Assembly: GCA_963921195.1 (NCBI GenBank)
Contig: OY992537.1
Coordinates: 151,251,844 to 151,315,843 of the forward strand
Length of the DNA stretch: 64,000 nucleotides
DNA from: Pegoplata infirma
Taxonomy: Eukaryota > Arthropoda > Insecta > Diptera > Anthomyiidae
Reading direction: 5' to 3'
The translations under genes and the position numbers were made by a program. Position 1 is the stretch's first letter, and the number at the start of each line of letters is the position of its first letter. Under the pieces are notes generated by a model, which was not told the origin of the DNA, searched no databases, and was given only the letters and a program-made list of their open reading frames with translations. This document shows positions 45,882 through 59,448 of the stretch, in pieces.

Positions 45882-46288
45882 GGGAGTGCTGTCGCCAGGT
45901 GCCCCAAGTTCTTCTGGATTTTTCAGCTCGTGTCTAGGGAGTGCTGTCGCCAGGTGCCCTAGTTGGACTTACCCTCGCTGTTCGCATCTAGGGAGTGCTG
46001 TCGCCAGGTGCCCTAGCTTGGATTATTTTCTCTGCACGCGTCTGGGGAGTGCTGTCGCCAGGTGCCCTAGTTTGGATTATTTTCTCTGCTCGCGTCTAGG
46101 GAGTGCTGTCGCCAGGTGCCCTAGCTTGGATTATTTCCGCCGCTCTCGTCTAGGGAGTGCTGTCGCCAGGTGCCCTAGCTTGGATTATTTTCGCCGCTCG
46201 CGTCTAGGGAGTGCTGTCGCCAGATGCCCTAGTTTGGATTATTTTCTCTGCTCGCATCTAGGGAGTGCTGTCGCCAGGTGCCCTAGCT
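45882..46288 (+). repeat. 54-bp minisatellite, about 8 units
   Basis: GGGAGTGCTGTCGCCAGGTG recurs at 45882, 45937, 45991, 46045, 46099, 46153, 46207 and 46261. The unit is 54 bp (the first spacing is 55), so a 144-residue open frame arises by periodicity. Much more GC-rich than its surroundings. Confidence 0.93.
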
Positions 46289-47805
46289 CAAGGATGCTAC
46301 ACCTCTATAAGGATGATTAAAAGTTGGAATAAGTTTTAAAATTATTCTTTATCCCACTTTTTATTCCATTTTTTTTATTCTTTATTCCATTTTTTTATTC
46401 CGTTTTTGTTAACACTTGCATTCCCGAAATTATCCCAAGGAATAATTATTCCAGGCGATAATTATCCCAGGGAATAATTATTCCAGAGGATAATTATTCC
46501 ATTTTTTGATGCTATTTTCTTATGTTAAAAAAAAGTTAACAATTTTATGCATTTTTTTGATGCATTTTTTTATGCTTAATTTTTCTTAAAAATTCACAGA
46601 AAAAACTTAAGAAAAATTTAACTATTAGGAGCAAATGCCTACAAAAAATTAAGGAATTAATTTTATGCATTTTTTGATGCATTTTTTGTATGCTTAATTT
46701 TTCTTAAAAATTCACAAAACAACTTAAGAAAAATTTAACTATTAGGAACAAATGCCTACAAGAAATTAAGGAATTAAATTTTTTTTTCCATTTCAACAAA
46801 AAAATATTAAGAAATTACGAAAAAAATAACAAATTACAAAAAAACTAAACGAATTGGATTTAAAATTTTAAAAAATTAATGTACAAACCCTGGTTTCAAT
46901 GTATTAGTTTTTGTTTTTTTAATTTTTTTCTTAAAATTTCCAAACAAAACTTAAAAAATTTTCTATGTCCAGATTTTTTTTTTAAATTTTCAAAGTCCTA
47001 AAAATATTTTTGAAAATTTTTAAGTCCTGGAAACAATTTTTTTTTGTCATTTTTTTTTTTTCGTTTTTTGGGGGAAAATTTCTTTTGCTTATATATAAAT
47101 ATATTTAATTTAATATAATTGTATCAATTTTATACAAAAAGGGTCCAATTTTCGCATATAACTATATAAAATTATATTAAAATTACATCAAATTTGATGA
47201 GATTTGATCAAATTTTATAAGTTTTTATATCGTTTTATCGACTCATTTTTCGCATTAAACTATATAACTATATAAAAAATGCATCAAAAAAATGCATAAA
47301 ATTAATTCCTTAATTTTTTAGGCATTTGTTCCTAATAGTTAAATTTTTCTTAAGTTTTTTTTGTGAATTTTTAAGAAAAATTAAGCATAAAAAAATGCAT
47401 CATAAACATGCATAGAACTAATTCCTTAATTTATTTTTTGTAGGCATTTGTTCCAAATAGTTAAAATTTTCTTAAGTTTTTCTGTAAATTTTAAAGAAAA
47501 ATTAAGCATAAAAATGCATCAAAAAAATGCATAAAATTGTTAAATTTTTTTAACATAAAAAAATAGCATCAAAAAATGGAATAATTATCCTCTGGAATAA
47601 TTATTCCTTTGAATAATTATTCCCTGGGATAATTATCCCCTGGAATAATTATTCCCTGGGATAATTTCGGGAATGCAAGTGTTAACAAAAACGGAATAAA
47701 AAAATGGAATAAAGAATAAAAAAAATGGAATAAAAAGTGGGATAAAGAATAATTTTAAAACTTATTCCAACTTTTAATCATCCTTATAGAGGTGTAGCAT
47801 CCTTG
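46289..47805. mobile_element. Palindromic foldback element, 1517 bp
   Basis: Ends CAAGGATGCTACACCTCTAT / ATAGAGGTGTAGCATCCTTG. Arms of about 450 bp include repeated AATAATTATTCC/GGATAATTAT motifs. It sits between the last minisatellite unit and the LINE-type tail. Other minisatellite units read CCTAGCTTGGA here, so the pre-insertion sequence was probably CCTAGCTTGGACATG. Confidence 0.85.
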
Positions 47806-47988
47806 GACATGACTTCGAGAGCTTGGAAACGGTTTCGAATGTCGACCTAAGGCAAATAGTACAATTCGCGATGAGGACAAATGCGTTCTATCAGCGTCGC
47901 TGAGGAATTATTGTGGTTTCGCTATGGACCATCCGGTCTATGTGAGGAGTCTTTGACTCCGCCACCTCTAACCTAACCTAACCTAACC
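47806..47988 (+). repeat. LOA-like LINE 3' end with CTAACC tail
   Basis: GTGGTTTCGCTATGGACC and GTCTATGTGAGG parallel GTGGTATCACAATGGACC and GTCTACGTGTG in the 3' UTR of the LOA copy at 19095-19135. Ends CTAACCTAACCTAACCTAACC. No ORF2 precedes it, only the minisatellite, suggesting a non-autonomous retroposon from about 45815 to 47988 (minus the foldback). Confidence 0.65.
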
Positions 47989-48149
47989 AATGGGGTCCTC
48001 AAATGTGTATGAACTAAGTTGAAATAAAAATTTCAGTTAACTAATTTTTAGCAAAACGTTTTTGCTAACTTTACCAACAAAATTGTGGGTTCAAAATCAG
48101 CAAATTTTCTTGTAGGTTTACAATCTTTTTTTGCTAACTTTACAGTTTT

Positions 48150-49190
48150 TTTTTTAGTGTAGGACTTGCACTTTGAGAATACAAAGTAAAAAAAAAAAAT
48201 CGGGGGATACTTTCCCCCCATTTCCACCACCTTTTGTCACGACCTTTAAATAAGGGGGCACCAATTCCTTTTTTTGGAAATTTTTTTGGTTATGCTAGGT
48301 TTTGTAGACCGTATTATAAGCTTTAAAACAAAAAAAAATCGGCTCTGTAGCTACAAAAGCACTTACAATTAGGGATGTCGCGAATAGTGTATTTGGCATT
48401 TTACCGAATATTTACTATTCGGTATTCGGTTTGAACCGAATACGAATATTTGCCGAATAATTTAATTATTCATACGCCTGTATTTTACATCTAAAATATT
48501 TAAAAAAATATCAGGCTAAAAGATAACAACGCTGTTGTTGACACTATTTTTTCTGGAACCTTAACAATTCGAATTTTAATCAAGTGCTCAAGTTTTTTTG
48601 TATAAAAAACAAAGTAAAATGACTACAAAAAAGAGTCAAACGTTAATAAAAAGTGTTTTTTTAACTAATTTAAATTTGGCCGAATATTCGTCAAACTATT
48701 ACCGAATATTTATTTAACCGAATATTAAAAAAACATGCCGAATATGCCGAATACCGAATAGTGACGAATATTCGCGACATCCCTACTTACAATATTAAAT
48801 TTTTAGGGTTCAAGAGTGTTGCGATTTGAAGGTTTTGGGGGAAATTGTGAAAAAAATTTATTTTGAGCGATCACATTGTTGTCCCAACTTAAAAATTTGA
48901 GAATATATTCTTTAGGACTTTCTTTATAAGATTATCAAGTAAAAAAAATCGGGGGATACCATCCTCCCCATTTTCTCCTCCCTATATCACGACCTTAAGA
49001 TAAAGGACCTTGTTTTTTTTTTTCGAAAATTTGTTGGTTATGGTAGAGGTTGTAGAGCATATTATGAGCTTTAAAACAAACCAAAAATGGACTTTCTAGC
49101 TATAATAGAACCAACGATATTAAGTTTTTAAGGTGCAAAGTGTCGCAATTGGGAGATTTTTGGGGAAATTTTGACCATCCGTTTTTTGGT
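48150..49190. repeat. Two tandem units of about 330 bp, the first split by a hAT-type MITE
   Basis: AAAAAAATCGGGGGATAC occurs at about 48190 and 48944. Both units share CACGACCTT, TTGGTTATG and AGCTTTAAAACAAA. After removing the MITE and one TSD the spacing is about 330 bp. Confidence 0.75.
48370..48785. mobile_element. hAT-type MITE, 416 bp
   Basis: Ends TAGGGATGTCGCGAATA / TATTCGCGACATCCCTA with many CCGAATATT motifs. The 8-bp duplication CTTACAAT lies at 48362-48369 and 48786-48793. The second tandem unit has the corresponding single site (CCAACGATATTAAG). Confidence 0.92.
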
Positions 49191-49636
49191 CCACGGTTTA
49201 CGTAGAGGGCTGAAAATAAGTGTGCGGCAGTTTATCAGTTAGAGTTACAACTAAACCAAATTTCATCAAAATCGGAGGGGGTCATGAAATTTTTTAGCTA
49301 TTTTTGATTGATTTCACTAAGAATGACCCATAGTAGATAATTTCAATCAATTTCAAAAATGGAACTCGAAATCTTTGATCAAGTGGTCTGCCACAAGCTA
49401 GTTGCCTGGGGCAGTTGCAATAACTTGGCTGATTTTTAACCGATTTTAGTTTTTATTGCCTTATTACAAAGGTAATGTACTCCACATCACAATTCTGTAA
49501 CCATTTGAATTCAAACTTAACTTTAAATATCGAAAAAATTGAGAAAATGAGTAAAAAGTCATTTTACCCCATTCTAATCCGTTATTCAAACTTCAGGTCG
49601 TTTCTGCGTCCACTTAAAGTTATCGGATTAACTCCA
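49191..49636. other. A+T-rich spacer, no gene seen
   Basis: Nothing recognised beyond the right edge of the 330-bp repeats. Confidence 0.5.
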
Positions 49637-49880
49637 AATTTTTTATTGTGCTCGATTCTCGAATACGACTTCACCATTCACCCAATTTTTAACATTTTGA
49701 TATTCTTTAGAGTTTTAAGATCTTTAAATTTGTTCTTGTAATTATTAAAGATATTAACTAGATCTTTAATTATTACAAGAAAAAAATTTTAAAATCATAA
49801 AATTCGAAAGAATATCAAATTTTTAAAAATTAGGTGAATGGTGAAGTCGTATTCGAGAATCGAGCACATTATTAAGTTTT
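49637..49880. repeat. Palindrome, about 240 bp
   Basis: GTGCTCGATTCTCGAATACG / CGTATTCGAGAATCGAGCAC with pairing continuing to a centre near 49755 (AGATCTTTAATTATTACAAG). Ends and TSD not resolved. Confidence 0.8.
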
Positions 49881-50689
49881 TAGTACAAAGGAACAAAATT
49901 CTGCCCAGTGCAACACAGTGAAGCAAGCCGATGCAAAATTTTCGGCGGCGGTTAAAGAGCAAAAATTTTCGGCGGCGGCGGCGTTTCGGCGCGCGCCGCG
50001 TTTTTTTTAGAACAGCGCGGCTGAAAAAAAATTCCGCTGCGCCGCTATTGTATAGTAAAATACGGTTTAAATCTAGGCATATTAATCATGATACCCTACC
50101 GAACAAGTGGTCGATATAACATTCAGCATAGATGAGAACTTTAGGGACCAATTAATGGTTTAATTACCATTTTATTGGAGTTATGGTAACAAGTAAGAAA
50201 GTTATAGTGGGTCAAGACCGACCTTATACCGGAATACACCAGTGTTTTCCGGAAAATGTGTCCAAAGTCCAAACATGAACCGATTGGATCTATATTTTGT
50301 GACATCTTAAATTAGAGCACGAACTTAATTTGAGTCCAAGAATGGTCTAATTACACCGCTCAACAAGCTTTTTTCGGTTTGAAATCTTAGTTTTTAGTTT
50401 AGATATCGCCATTTTATGTTTTTAAAAAAAAAATTCTCAACTTTTAAAAGATTTACTAAAGTAGTGAAAAAAAAACATTCTTAAATCTAAGAAGATAAAT
50501 ATGATAAACTAATGGGTAGAAAATTTCGAAACTTTTCTAAATTTTAAAACTTTTAGTTAAATTTTACTAAATTGTGGTAAAATTTATGAACTATTTTGAA
50601 GAAAATTGTGTCCCAAAATTAAGTTAGCTCTTTTGTTAGTGTGGGGACAACAAGTATAAATGGTAAGATTTCTTTATAATTTGGAAACA
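49881..50689. other. Spacer with a GC-rich GGCGGCGG patch
   Basis: At 49930-50050 repeated TTTTCGGCGGCGG and CGGCGCGCGCCGCG motifs stand out from A+T-rich flanks. No coding signal. Confidence 0.5.
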
Positions 50690-51074
50690 TTATAAATATG
50701 AGGCATTCCACACCAAATGTCCAGCGAAAAAAAACACGTGTACCGTAAACTTCTGAATAGGTTGTATGGATAGCCCTATATGGAACTTAGAAAATTGCGT
50801 TTTTAGTTTTTCAATTTTTCAAAAACTGGGCTTAGGAGGCGTGGCCAAATATTGGAAAAATGGTAAAATTTGTGGCGAGTTGCCTTGATTAAATATTTAT
50901 CACATATTTACATTCTTATATAGTTTTGTATGGGTTATCGATTAAAATTTTTTTTTTGGAAAATTTTCAGAACCCGTTCTGAAATTTTCCATTTTTTAAA
51001 AATGTCAATTTATTAAAAAACATGGCACTTTTTTTCTTCTTTTTTAAATTTTTTTTAAAAGTTTAGATGTTTGT
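50690..51074. repeat. Diverged fragment of the FB-2 interior
   Basis: GAGGCATTCCACACCAAATG, CAAAAACTGGGCTTAGGAGG and ATTTTCCATTTTTTAAAAA parallel 22910-22930 and 23990-24500. Similar order to FB-2 but without the tandem duplication. Confidence 0.75.
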
Positions 51075-51308
51075 CCATCCACACAAAAAAAATCAGAAAC
51101 ACGTTCTTCGTTTTTTTTTTTGAGAAAATCGCATTTGAACTTTAAATTTCATAACAATTTTGTAATTTCTTTGATTTAACGATCTCATTCGCAACGTTAA
51201 ATCAAGAAAATACAAGGAAATTACAAAATTGTTATGAAATTTAAAGTTCAAATGCGATTTTCTCGAAAAAAACGAAGAACATGTTTCCGAATTTTTTTGT
51301 GTGGATGG
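51075..51308. mobile_element. Short palindromic MITE, 234 bp
   Basis: Ends CCATCCACACAAAAAAAATC / ATTTTTTTGTGTGGATGG. Inner pairing of CATTTGAACTTTAAATTTCA and TGAAATTTAAAGTTCAAATG. It abuts the FB-2 fragment. Confidence 0.8.
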
Positions 51309-53948
<2,640 letters not shown>

Positions 53949-54084
53949 TCGCTAGATCGACTTAAAATCGATCGAGGATCATAAATATATATACTTTATG
54001 GGGTCCTAGACCAATATTTCGAGGTGTTACAAACGGAATGACAAACTTATATATACCCTCTATCACTAGAGTGGAGGGTATAAA
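53949..54084 (+). mobile_element. mini-me/DINE-1-like element, 3' half next to the (GACA)n tract
   Basis: CATCGCTAGATCGACTTAAA, then ATATATATACTTTATGGGGT, then TATATACCCTCTATCACTAG and GGAGGGTATAAAA. The same sequence follows the short GACA/GACG run at 58320-58352 in the copy at 57864-58490. Confidence 0.85.
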
Positions 54085-54089
54085 AATTA

Positions 54090-55275
54090 TCATATCAGAT
54101 CATTCGCTCTCCGATCTTAGATTTATTGAAAAAAGTGGGAGTGGACAATTTTTCTTTCCGTAAAGACCTTTGTTGTGCTATCACGAATGTCAACAAATAG
54201 CCAAATCGGCCCTGTCGTTCTTCCGTTTTAGATGTATCGAAATAAAAATGGGCGTGAACAATTTTTATTTCCGTTTAAACCTAAGTTGGACTATGGCGAC
54301 CCGATTTTAGATATATCGAAAAAAGGAAATGTAAAAGTGGGAGTGAGTGATTAATTTGTTTTCCGAAAAAATCTAAGACGAACATTAAAAAAATAAGATG
54401 AACATTTAAAAAAAAAAAATATTATCCAAATCGGTCAGTTCTCAAGTGATCCGATTACCAACGAACTACATTTGATTTTTATTTATATTTTATTATTCTA
54501 TATTTTATTTTTCTATAGAGCAGTTTTTATATACATCGAAAACATTATTCCTTAAAGTAAAAACCGTATTTGAATTAAACCAACTCGGTCCCTCCATTCA
54601 AAAGTAGGCGTAGAAATGGAAAATTGTTATTTCCAAAAAAACATAGTTGGAATATGACGCACATTAAAAACAAAAATAGACAAATTGATTCAGCCATTCC
54701 ATGATTTAAAATATATATATTGGGAAAAGTGAGCGTAAAAGTAGGCGTGGACAATTTTTCTTTCCTTAAGAATCTTTTGCGGACTATAACCGTTATAGTT
54801 TTTTCGATACATAAAAAAGTGGGCGTGGGAAATTTTACTATCCGTTAAAACCCTAGTTTAATTATGATGAAAATTTTCAACAAAAATTAGCCAAAGTGGG
54901 TGAGGTCAAGTTCTTTTTTACGTAAAAACCAAAGTTGGAATATGATTAAAAATTCATTTAAAAAAATTTAGACAAATCGGTTCAGCTGTTTTCAGATTTT
55001 AGATAAATTGAAAATGTGGGCGTGGTTGATTTTTCTTTCACTAAAAACTTATATTGGATTGCTACGAACATTTTAATACAAAAATACCCAAATCGGTGCA
55101 GCCGTTTTCCTATTTTAGATAAATTGAAAAAAGTGGGCGTGGTCAATTTTTCTTTACGTAAAAACCTAAGTTGGACTATGACGAACATTTCAAAAAAAGA
55201 ATTGTGCAAATCGGTCCAGCCGTTCTCAACTGATGCGGTTACCAACGAACGACAATTGATTTTTATTTAAATAGA
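54090..55275 (-). mobile_element. Helitron-like fragment(s) with repeats of about 120 bp
   Basis: Units with GTGGGCGTGG, CAATTTTTCTTTCC and AAATCGGTCCAGCCGTT recur about nine times. The right end, read on the reverse strand, is TCTATTTAAATAAAAATCAA then TTGTCGTTCGTTGG, like insect Helitron 5' ends, with T following on the + strand. A second such end lies near 54440-54490. No CTAG terminus; the left side meets the mini-me element. Confidence 0.55.
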
Positions 55276-55289
55276 TTGTTTCGAATAAA

Positions 55290-55755
55290 TAAATTGTGCA
55301 AAAGTTGCTGTTCTATTTAATTATTTTCTTGTTTTGTAACTGTTTTATAAGATTTAATTCAATGAGTTCTGACAATAGTGAATAATTATTATTGCTTAAA
55401 TATAAAAAAAAAATGTTCTTGCCAAAAGTAAAATTTCTAAATTAAATTAAAATATTTATCGAAACAATTATACATTTCGAAGTATGAATGTCAAAAGTAA
55501 TGCAAAGACAACCGCAATCCGCTTGACGCTTAAGAGAATAATCACAATTGGAGCGTGAAGCGTTTTTCCGCAACTGCTCACACACGTTTTGTATAAAAAC
55601 AACTAACCGCCGCGTTTTTCCGCCAAACTAGATTCAATTCTATTTTTATGAGGACAATTGCGGAAAACCGCTTGCCGCTCCAATTGTGATTATTCTCTCA
55701 TTTAAATTAATGGCGCGATTTTTGTCGCGTTTTTCCGCTTCCCGCTCCAATTGTG
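55290..55755. mobile_element. GAGAATAATCACAATTGGAG family, partial copy with a nested short relative
   Basis: Matches 43980-44281 (TTTAATTATTTTCTTGT, GTTTTATAAGATTT, CGCTTCCCGCTCCAATTGTG). A 164-bp palindromic relative is inserted at 55534-55697 (GAGAATAATCACAATTGGAG / CTCCAATTGTGATTATTCTC), so the family has inserted into itself. Confidence 0.7.
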
Positions 55756-56644
55756 TAGGTTTATTTGACTGATATTGCATGAATATTTGTCAAAATAAAC
55801 CTACTTTAAGTACACTTTAAGTATTATAAATAACCCTCTTAGAGTATATTCAAATGAAAATTTATGAAATAAAAATTAAATTTTCTGAAAGGCATTTTGA
55901 AATACAAATAGAAAATTCTGATGTACATACAATTGAATATTTTTAAATTATATAAAGAAATTTTTTAAATATAACTGAACATTTTTGAATTATAAATAGA
56001 AATTTCTAAAATATAATTCAAAGTTTCTGATATATAATTGGAAATATACTTAGAAATTTCTAAAATATAATTGAAAATTTTTTAAATATAATTTGTATTT
56101 TCTGAAATAAATTTGGAAATGGTGTAGAAATGTACATTCCTGTAAATGAATGCAAATAATTTTATTTATTTTATGTTTTTTGTGACTTTTTTGAAGTGGA
56201 AATAAAAATTGTTTTCTTAATAAAAATGCATTTTTTTGCATTTTGTATCGCGTTGTTGACTTTTTTGCGCTTTTTTACCTTAATTTCTTGGACTACTTAT
56301 TTATAATAAAAATCTCTAATTACCTTCAGTAATGCTATAGGTTCGTCAGGTACTGTTCCATCCAAATAAGGCGTTGAATATTTAATTGGAAACGCAAAAG
56401 ATCGATTAAGTATGTGTAGAAGCTGAGAACTCTCATTATTTTCGGTATTATTAGCTGAAAAGATATATTATTAAATCTATTTAGTTTTGATATCACAACT
56501 AGGGTTTGGGATAAAGGAAGCATCGGGAGAAAATAACGAGCAAATTTTTCACAATCACATTCTTTGAAATGTTTGGTCGGGTACCCGGGGATTTTAAATT
56601 ACTTTTACGTTTTCTTAGTCAAATAGTGAAACATTTTCGGATAA
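55756..56644. other. A+T-rich spacer, no gene seen
   Basis: 55850-56110 has many short AAATATAATTGAAAATTT-like repeats. No frame with recognisable content. Confidence 0.5.
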
Positions 56645-57129
56645 CACTGTGTGACAGAAAAAAAAAACCTGGAATGCGATACTTTTTTTCTAGTAGGTGT
56701 TGTCGAGTACAACACCCTGTACTTGAAATTTGTGAAACACCTCCAAAATCTTGAGTTACGGGTAAAAACCCGGTTTTTCGAACTTTTTACACTTATAAGC
56801 CAGTAACTTTGTTGAAAACCAACCGATTTTAAATTTATCGACGGTTTTAGAAAGAAGAAACTGAGACCTTACGAAGATCTGAACATAATATTTAAGTAAT
56901 ATTGAGACAACTGTGCGTAATTCTCCAGCAAACTCAATTTAAAAAAAAAAATCTCTATTTTTCAACTTTGGAGATGTTTTTACACATTTTTTTGTTAAGG
57001 AACCGTATTATTTATGAAGTTTAATTATTTGTGAGAAAAACTCAACTTTGGTTTTTAAAATCGGTAAAAAATTGACCGAGTTATTAAACTTTTAATAAAA
57101 ACTAAATTTTGGAATAAATGTTTTTATAC

Positions 57130-57687
57130 ACAATGTTTTTATACCCTCTAACCGTAGAACGGGGTATATTCACTTTGTCATTCCGTGCGAAACGCATCAA
57201 AATATTGAATAGATGTCCGTCATGTGCGGACGTCCGCTTGTAGAAGATATGATAATTTAGTGGAATGTAAATCTTGACAACGGGACTCTAAAGCAAAAAA
57301 GTTTGGCGAAGTTTGTTGAACAAATAGACAAAAAAAAACTTTAAAATAAAATAGTGTATTTCTGGGGTTACATTAGTTCTCCAAGGGGAAACTTTTTTCC
57401 CCTGGTCCGGTTTAGCCGATTTACAAACTTCACTGTCCTATAAACATAACACATATTCGTGTCAAAACTTCAGGAGTCTAGCTCTTTTATTTTAGACAGT
57501 TTCGTGCCTTCAACAGATGGACAAACGGACGGCAGAGAGACGGACAAAGCTAGAATGTCGTAGAATCGATCACTGATCAAAAATATATAATTTATGGGAC
57601 CCTAGATCGATATTTCGATGTGTTTCACACATAATGACAAAGTGAGTATGCCCCGCATATTATGGTTGGATGGTATAAAAACATTGT
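57130..57687. mobile_element. mini-me-like element, diverged (558 bp)
   Basis: Ends ACAATGTTTTTATACC / GGTATAAAAACATTGT. Core GCTAGAATGTCGTAGAATCG preceded by GACGG-type repeats (57525-57550) and followed by AAATATATAATTTATGGG. Confidence 0.7.
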
Positions 57688-57863
57688 GCAGGCATTTATT
57701 CCAAAATTTTGTTTTTATTAAAAGTTTAATAACTCAGTCAATTTTTAACCGATTTTAAAAACCAACGTTGTAATTTACTCTTAAATAAATATGCTTTATT
57801 AATAAATGCTGAAATGGAACGGTTCCTAAATAAAAAAATATGATAAAACATCTTCAAACTTAA

Positions 57864-58490
57864 ACAAGTAAAAAGTTAAATTCGGCCTTGCCGAATGTAG
57901 TGATACCCTCCACAACTTCAAAAGATTATTGCAAAAAACTTTATTTAAAAGAAAATTACTTTTGAAAAAAAATTTTTTTTAAAAAAAAAAAATTCCGCAA
58001 AAAAAAATTTTGGTAAAAAAAAAATCCGCGATTTTTTTCTTTTTTTGTCAAAAAATATGTTTGTACTTGTTTAAATACCATTTGGTGTTCAAATATATTC
58101 ACATATGTCAACCAGAAGCCGAATTAAAGCATTTTGTATTTTTAGGTTATGTTGAATGTACTGAAATTTTTGAGGTGTGCTTACATTTTCGTTCATAACT
58201 TTTGAACCGCTGAACCGATATCGCTCAAATGCAATACCAAACTTCTCGGGAGAACTTCCAATAAATATGTTAAGTTTCAGTCATCTCTGTGCAATATTTT
58301 GTCCGCGAGAGCATTTTCAACAGACAGACAGACGGACAGACGGACAGACGGACATCGCTAGAATGTCTTAAAATCGATCGGGCATCATGAATATATATAC
58401 TTTATGGGGTCCCAGATCGATATTTCGATGAGTTACAAACAGAATGACAAACTTATATATACCCTCTATCACTAAGTGGAGGGTATAAAA
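57864..58490 (+). mobile_element. mini-me/DINE-1-like element, nearly complete (627 bp)
   Basis: Starts ACAAGTAAAAAGTTAAATTC and ends GGAGGGTATAAAA. The central microsatellite is only about 33 bp (CAGACAGACAGACGGACAGA...), followed by the core CATCGCTAGAATGTCTTAAA and ATATATATACTTTATGGGG. Serves as the unexpanded reference for 51603-54084. Confidence 0.82.
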
Positions 58491-58928
58491 ATAATGATTT
58501 TTTTTTTTTGAAAAATTGAGTTTGCTGGAAAAATACGCACAGTTGTTTTAATATTACTTAAATTTCATGTTTACAACTTCGAAATATATTAGTTTATTCT
58601 TTCTAAAACCGTCGAGAAATTCAAAATCGGTTAATATTCAACAAAAAAAACCGGTTTTTTACCCGTAACTCAAGATTTTGGAGGTGTTTCGCAAATTTCA
58701 AGGACATAATCTTGTTGTACTCGACAACACCTACTAGAAAAAAAGTATCGCATCCCAGGTTTTTCTGTTTCATTAATTTTTGTAACACTGTATAATATAA
58801 GAGCTTTTTATATAATTAGGGAATTCAAAATTGATGTGTAGTAGGGTGTAGCAAATTTTGCTTTTTCGAATTTGAAAATAGTCGGGGTCGGAAAATTTGC
58901 CTTTTAGAATCAATATTTTTGTTCTTCC

Positions 58929-59198
58929 CATTCATTTATTTTATTGAATCTTCCTTAATATACGTGCACTGACAATAAGTATTCAAATCTTTAAACTAAT
59001 ATAACTTAATATTAAGTGCAGCCAGTGCCAGACAAAATTGCATTTGCCTATAAATAATCCAATGTTTTCAAAAACATCATCCTTCACTTTAGTGTCCCAA
59101 GTCAGCAGTGGCCCTCCTTCTAAGGAGTTGGTGACCATGATTTTTATGAAGATTACGCGCTAAATTGTTTAGATTTGATTCAAGTTTTCGTAAGTACC
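58929..59198 (-). mobile_element. Jockey 3'-end fragment, antisense
   Basis: The reverse complement matches the Jockey element at about 4930-5200: GAAGATTCAATAAAATAAAT, TTGAATACTTATTGT, CTTCTAAGGAGTTGGTGACC and others. Heavily 5'-truncated, without a clear T run at its 3' end, and diverged at many positions, so older than the copy in LINE-A. Confidence 0.85.
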
Positions 59199-59277
59199 CG
59201 AGTAAAAAAGATTGAATATAATTATACATTATATTATTTATACATATCTATACTTCTATACTTATAATAGTGGTATA

Positions 59278-59420
59278 CATTTAAACCTATAAACTCCTCG
59301 TATACCGTGTATATCTGGTATGTTTATACAATTTATGTCAAACTCCATTTATAAAAAACTAGTTTGGTAAGTTAACACGGTATACGAGGTTTATACGAGT
59401 TCAAATGAATACGGCCAATA
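59278..59420. mobile_element. Small MITE, uninterrupted copy 2
   Basis: Reverse-oriented relative of 13565-14158 without the hAT insertion: TATACAATTTATGTCAAACT is continuous here. Ends TAGTGGTATACATTTAAAC / CAAATGAATACGGCCA. Length 143 bp. Confidence 0.8.
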
Positions 59421-59448
59421 TAATTATAATTTATAATAATATAATCTA

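Larger units (their letters stand above)
56645..58790. mobile_element. Foldback element, 2.1 kb, with two mini-me-like insertions
   Basis: Arms pair at GCGATACTTTTTTTCTAGTA / CTAGAAAAAAAGTATCGC, GTTGTCGAGTACAAC / GTTGTACTCGACAACA and CAAAATCTTGAGTTACGGGT. The ends (CACTGTGTGACAG and ...GTAACACTG) resemble FB-2 and FB-3 termini. The right arm is split by 57864-58490; the left arm (near 56940-56990) gives the empty site. TSD not certain. Confidence 0.75.

Noticed and set aside
45886..46320. 144-residue frame with repeated GSAVARCPSLDYF
   Set aside because: A 54-bp (18-codon) minisatellite keeps a frame open by period alone; no start context or homology.
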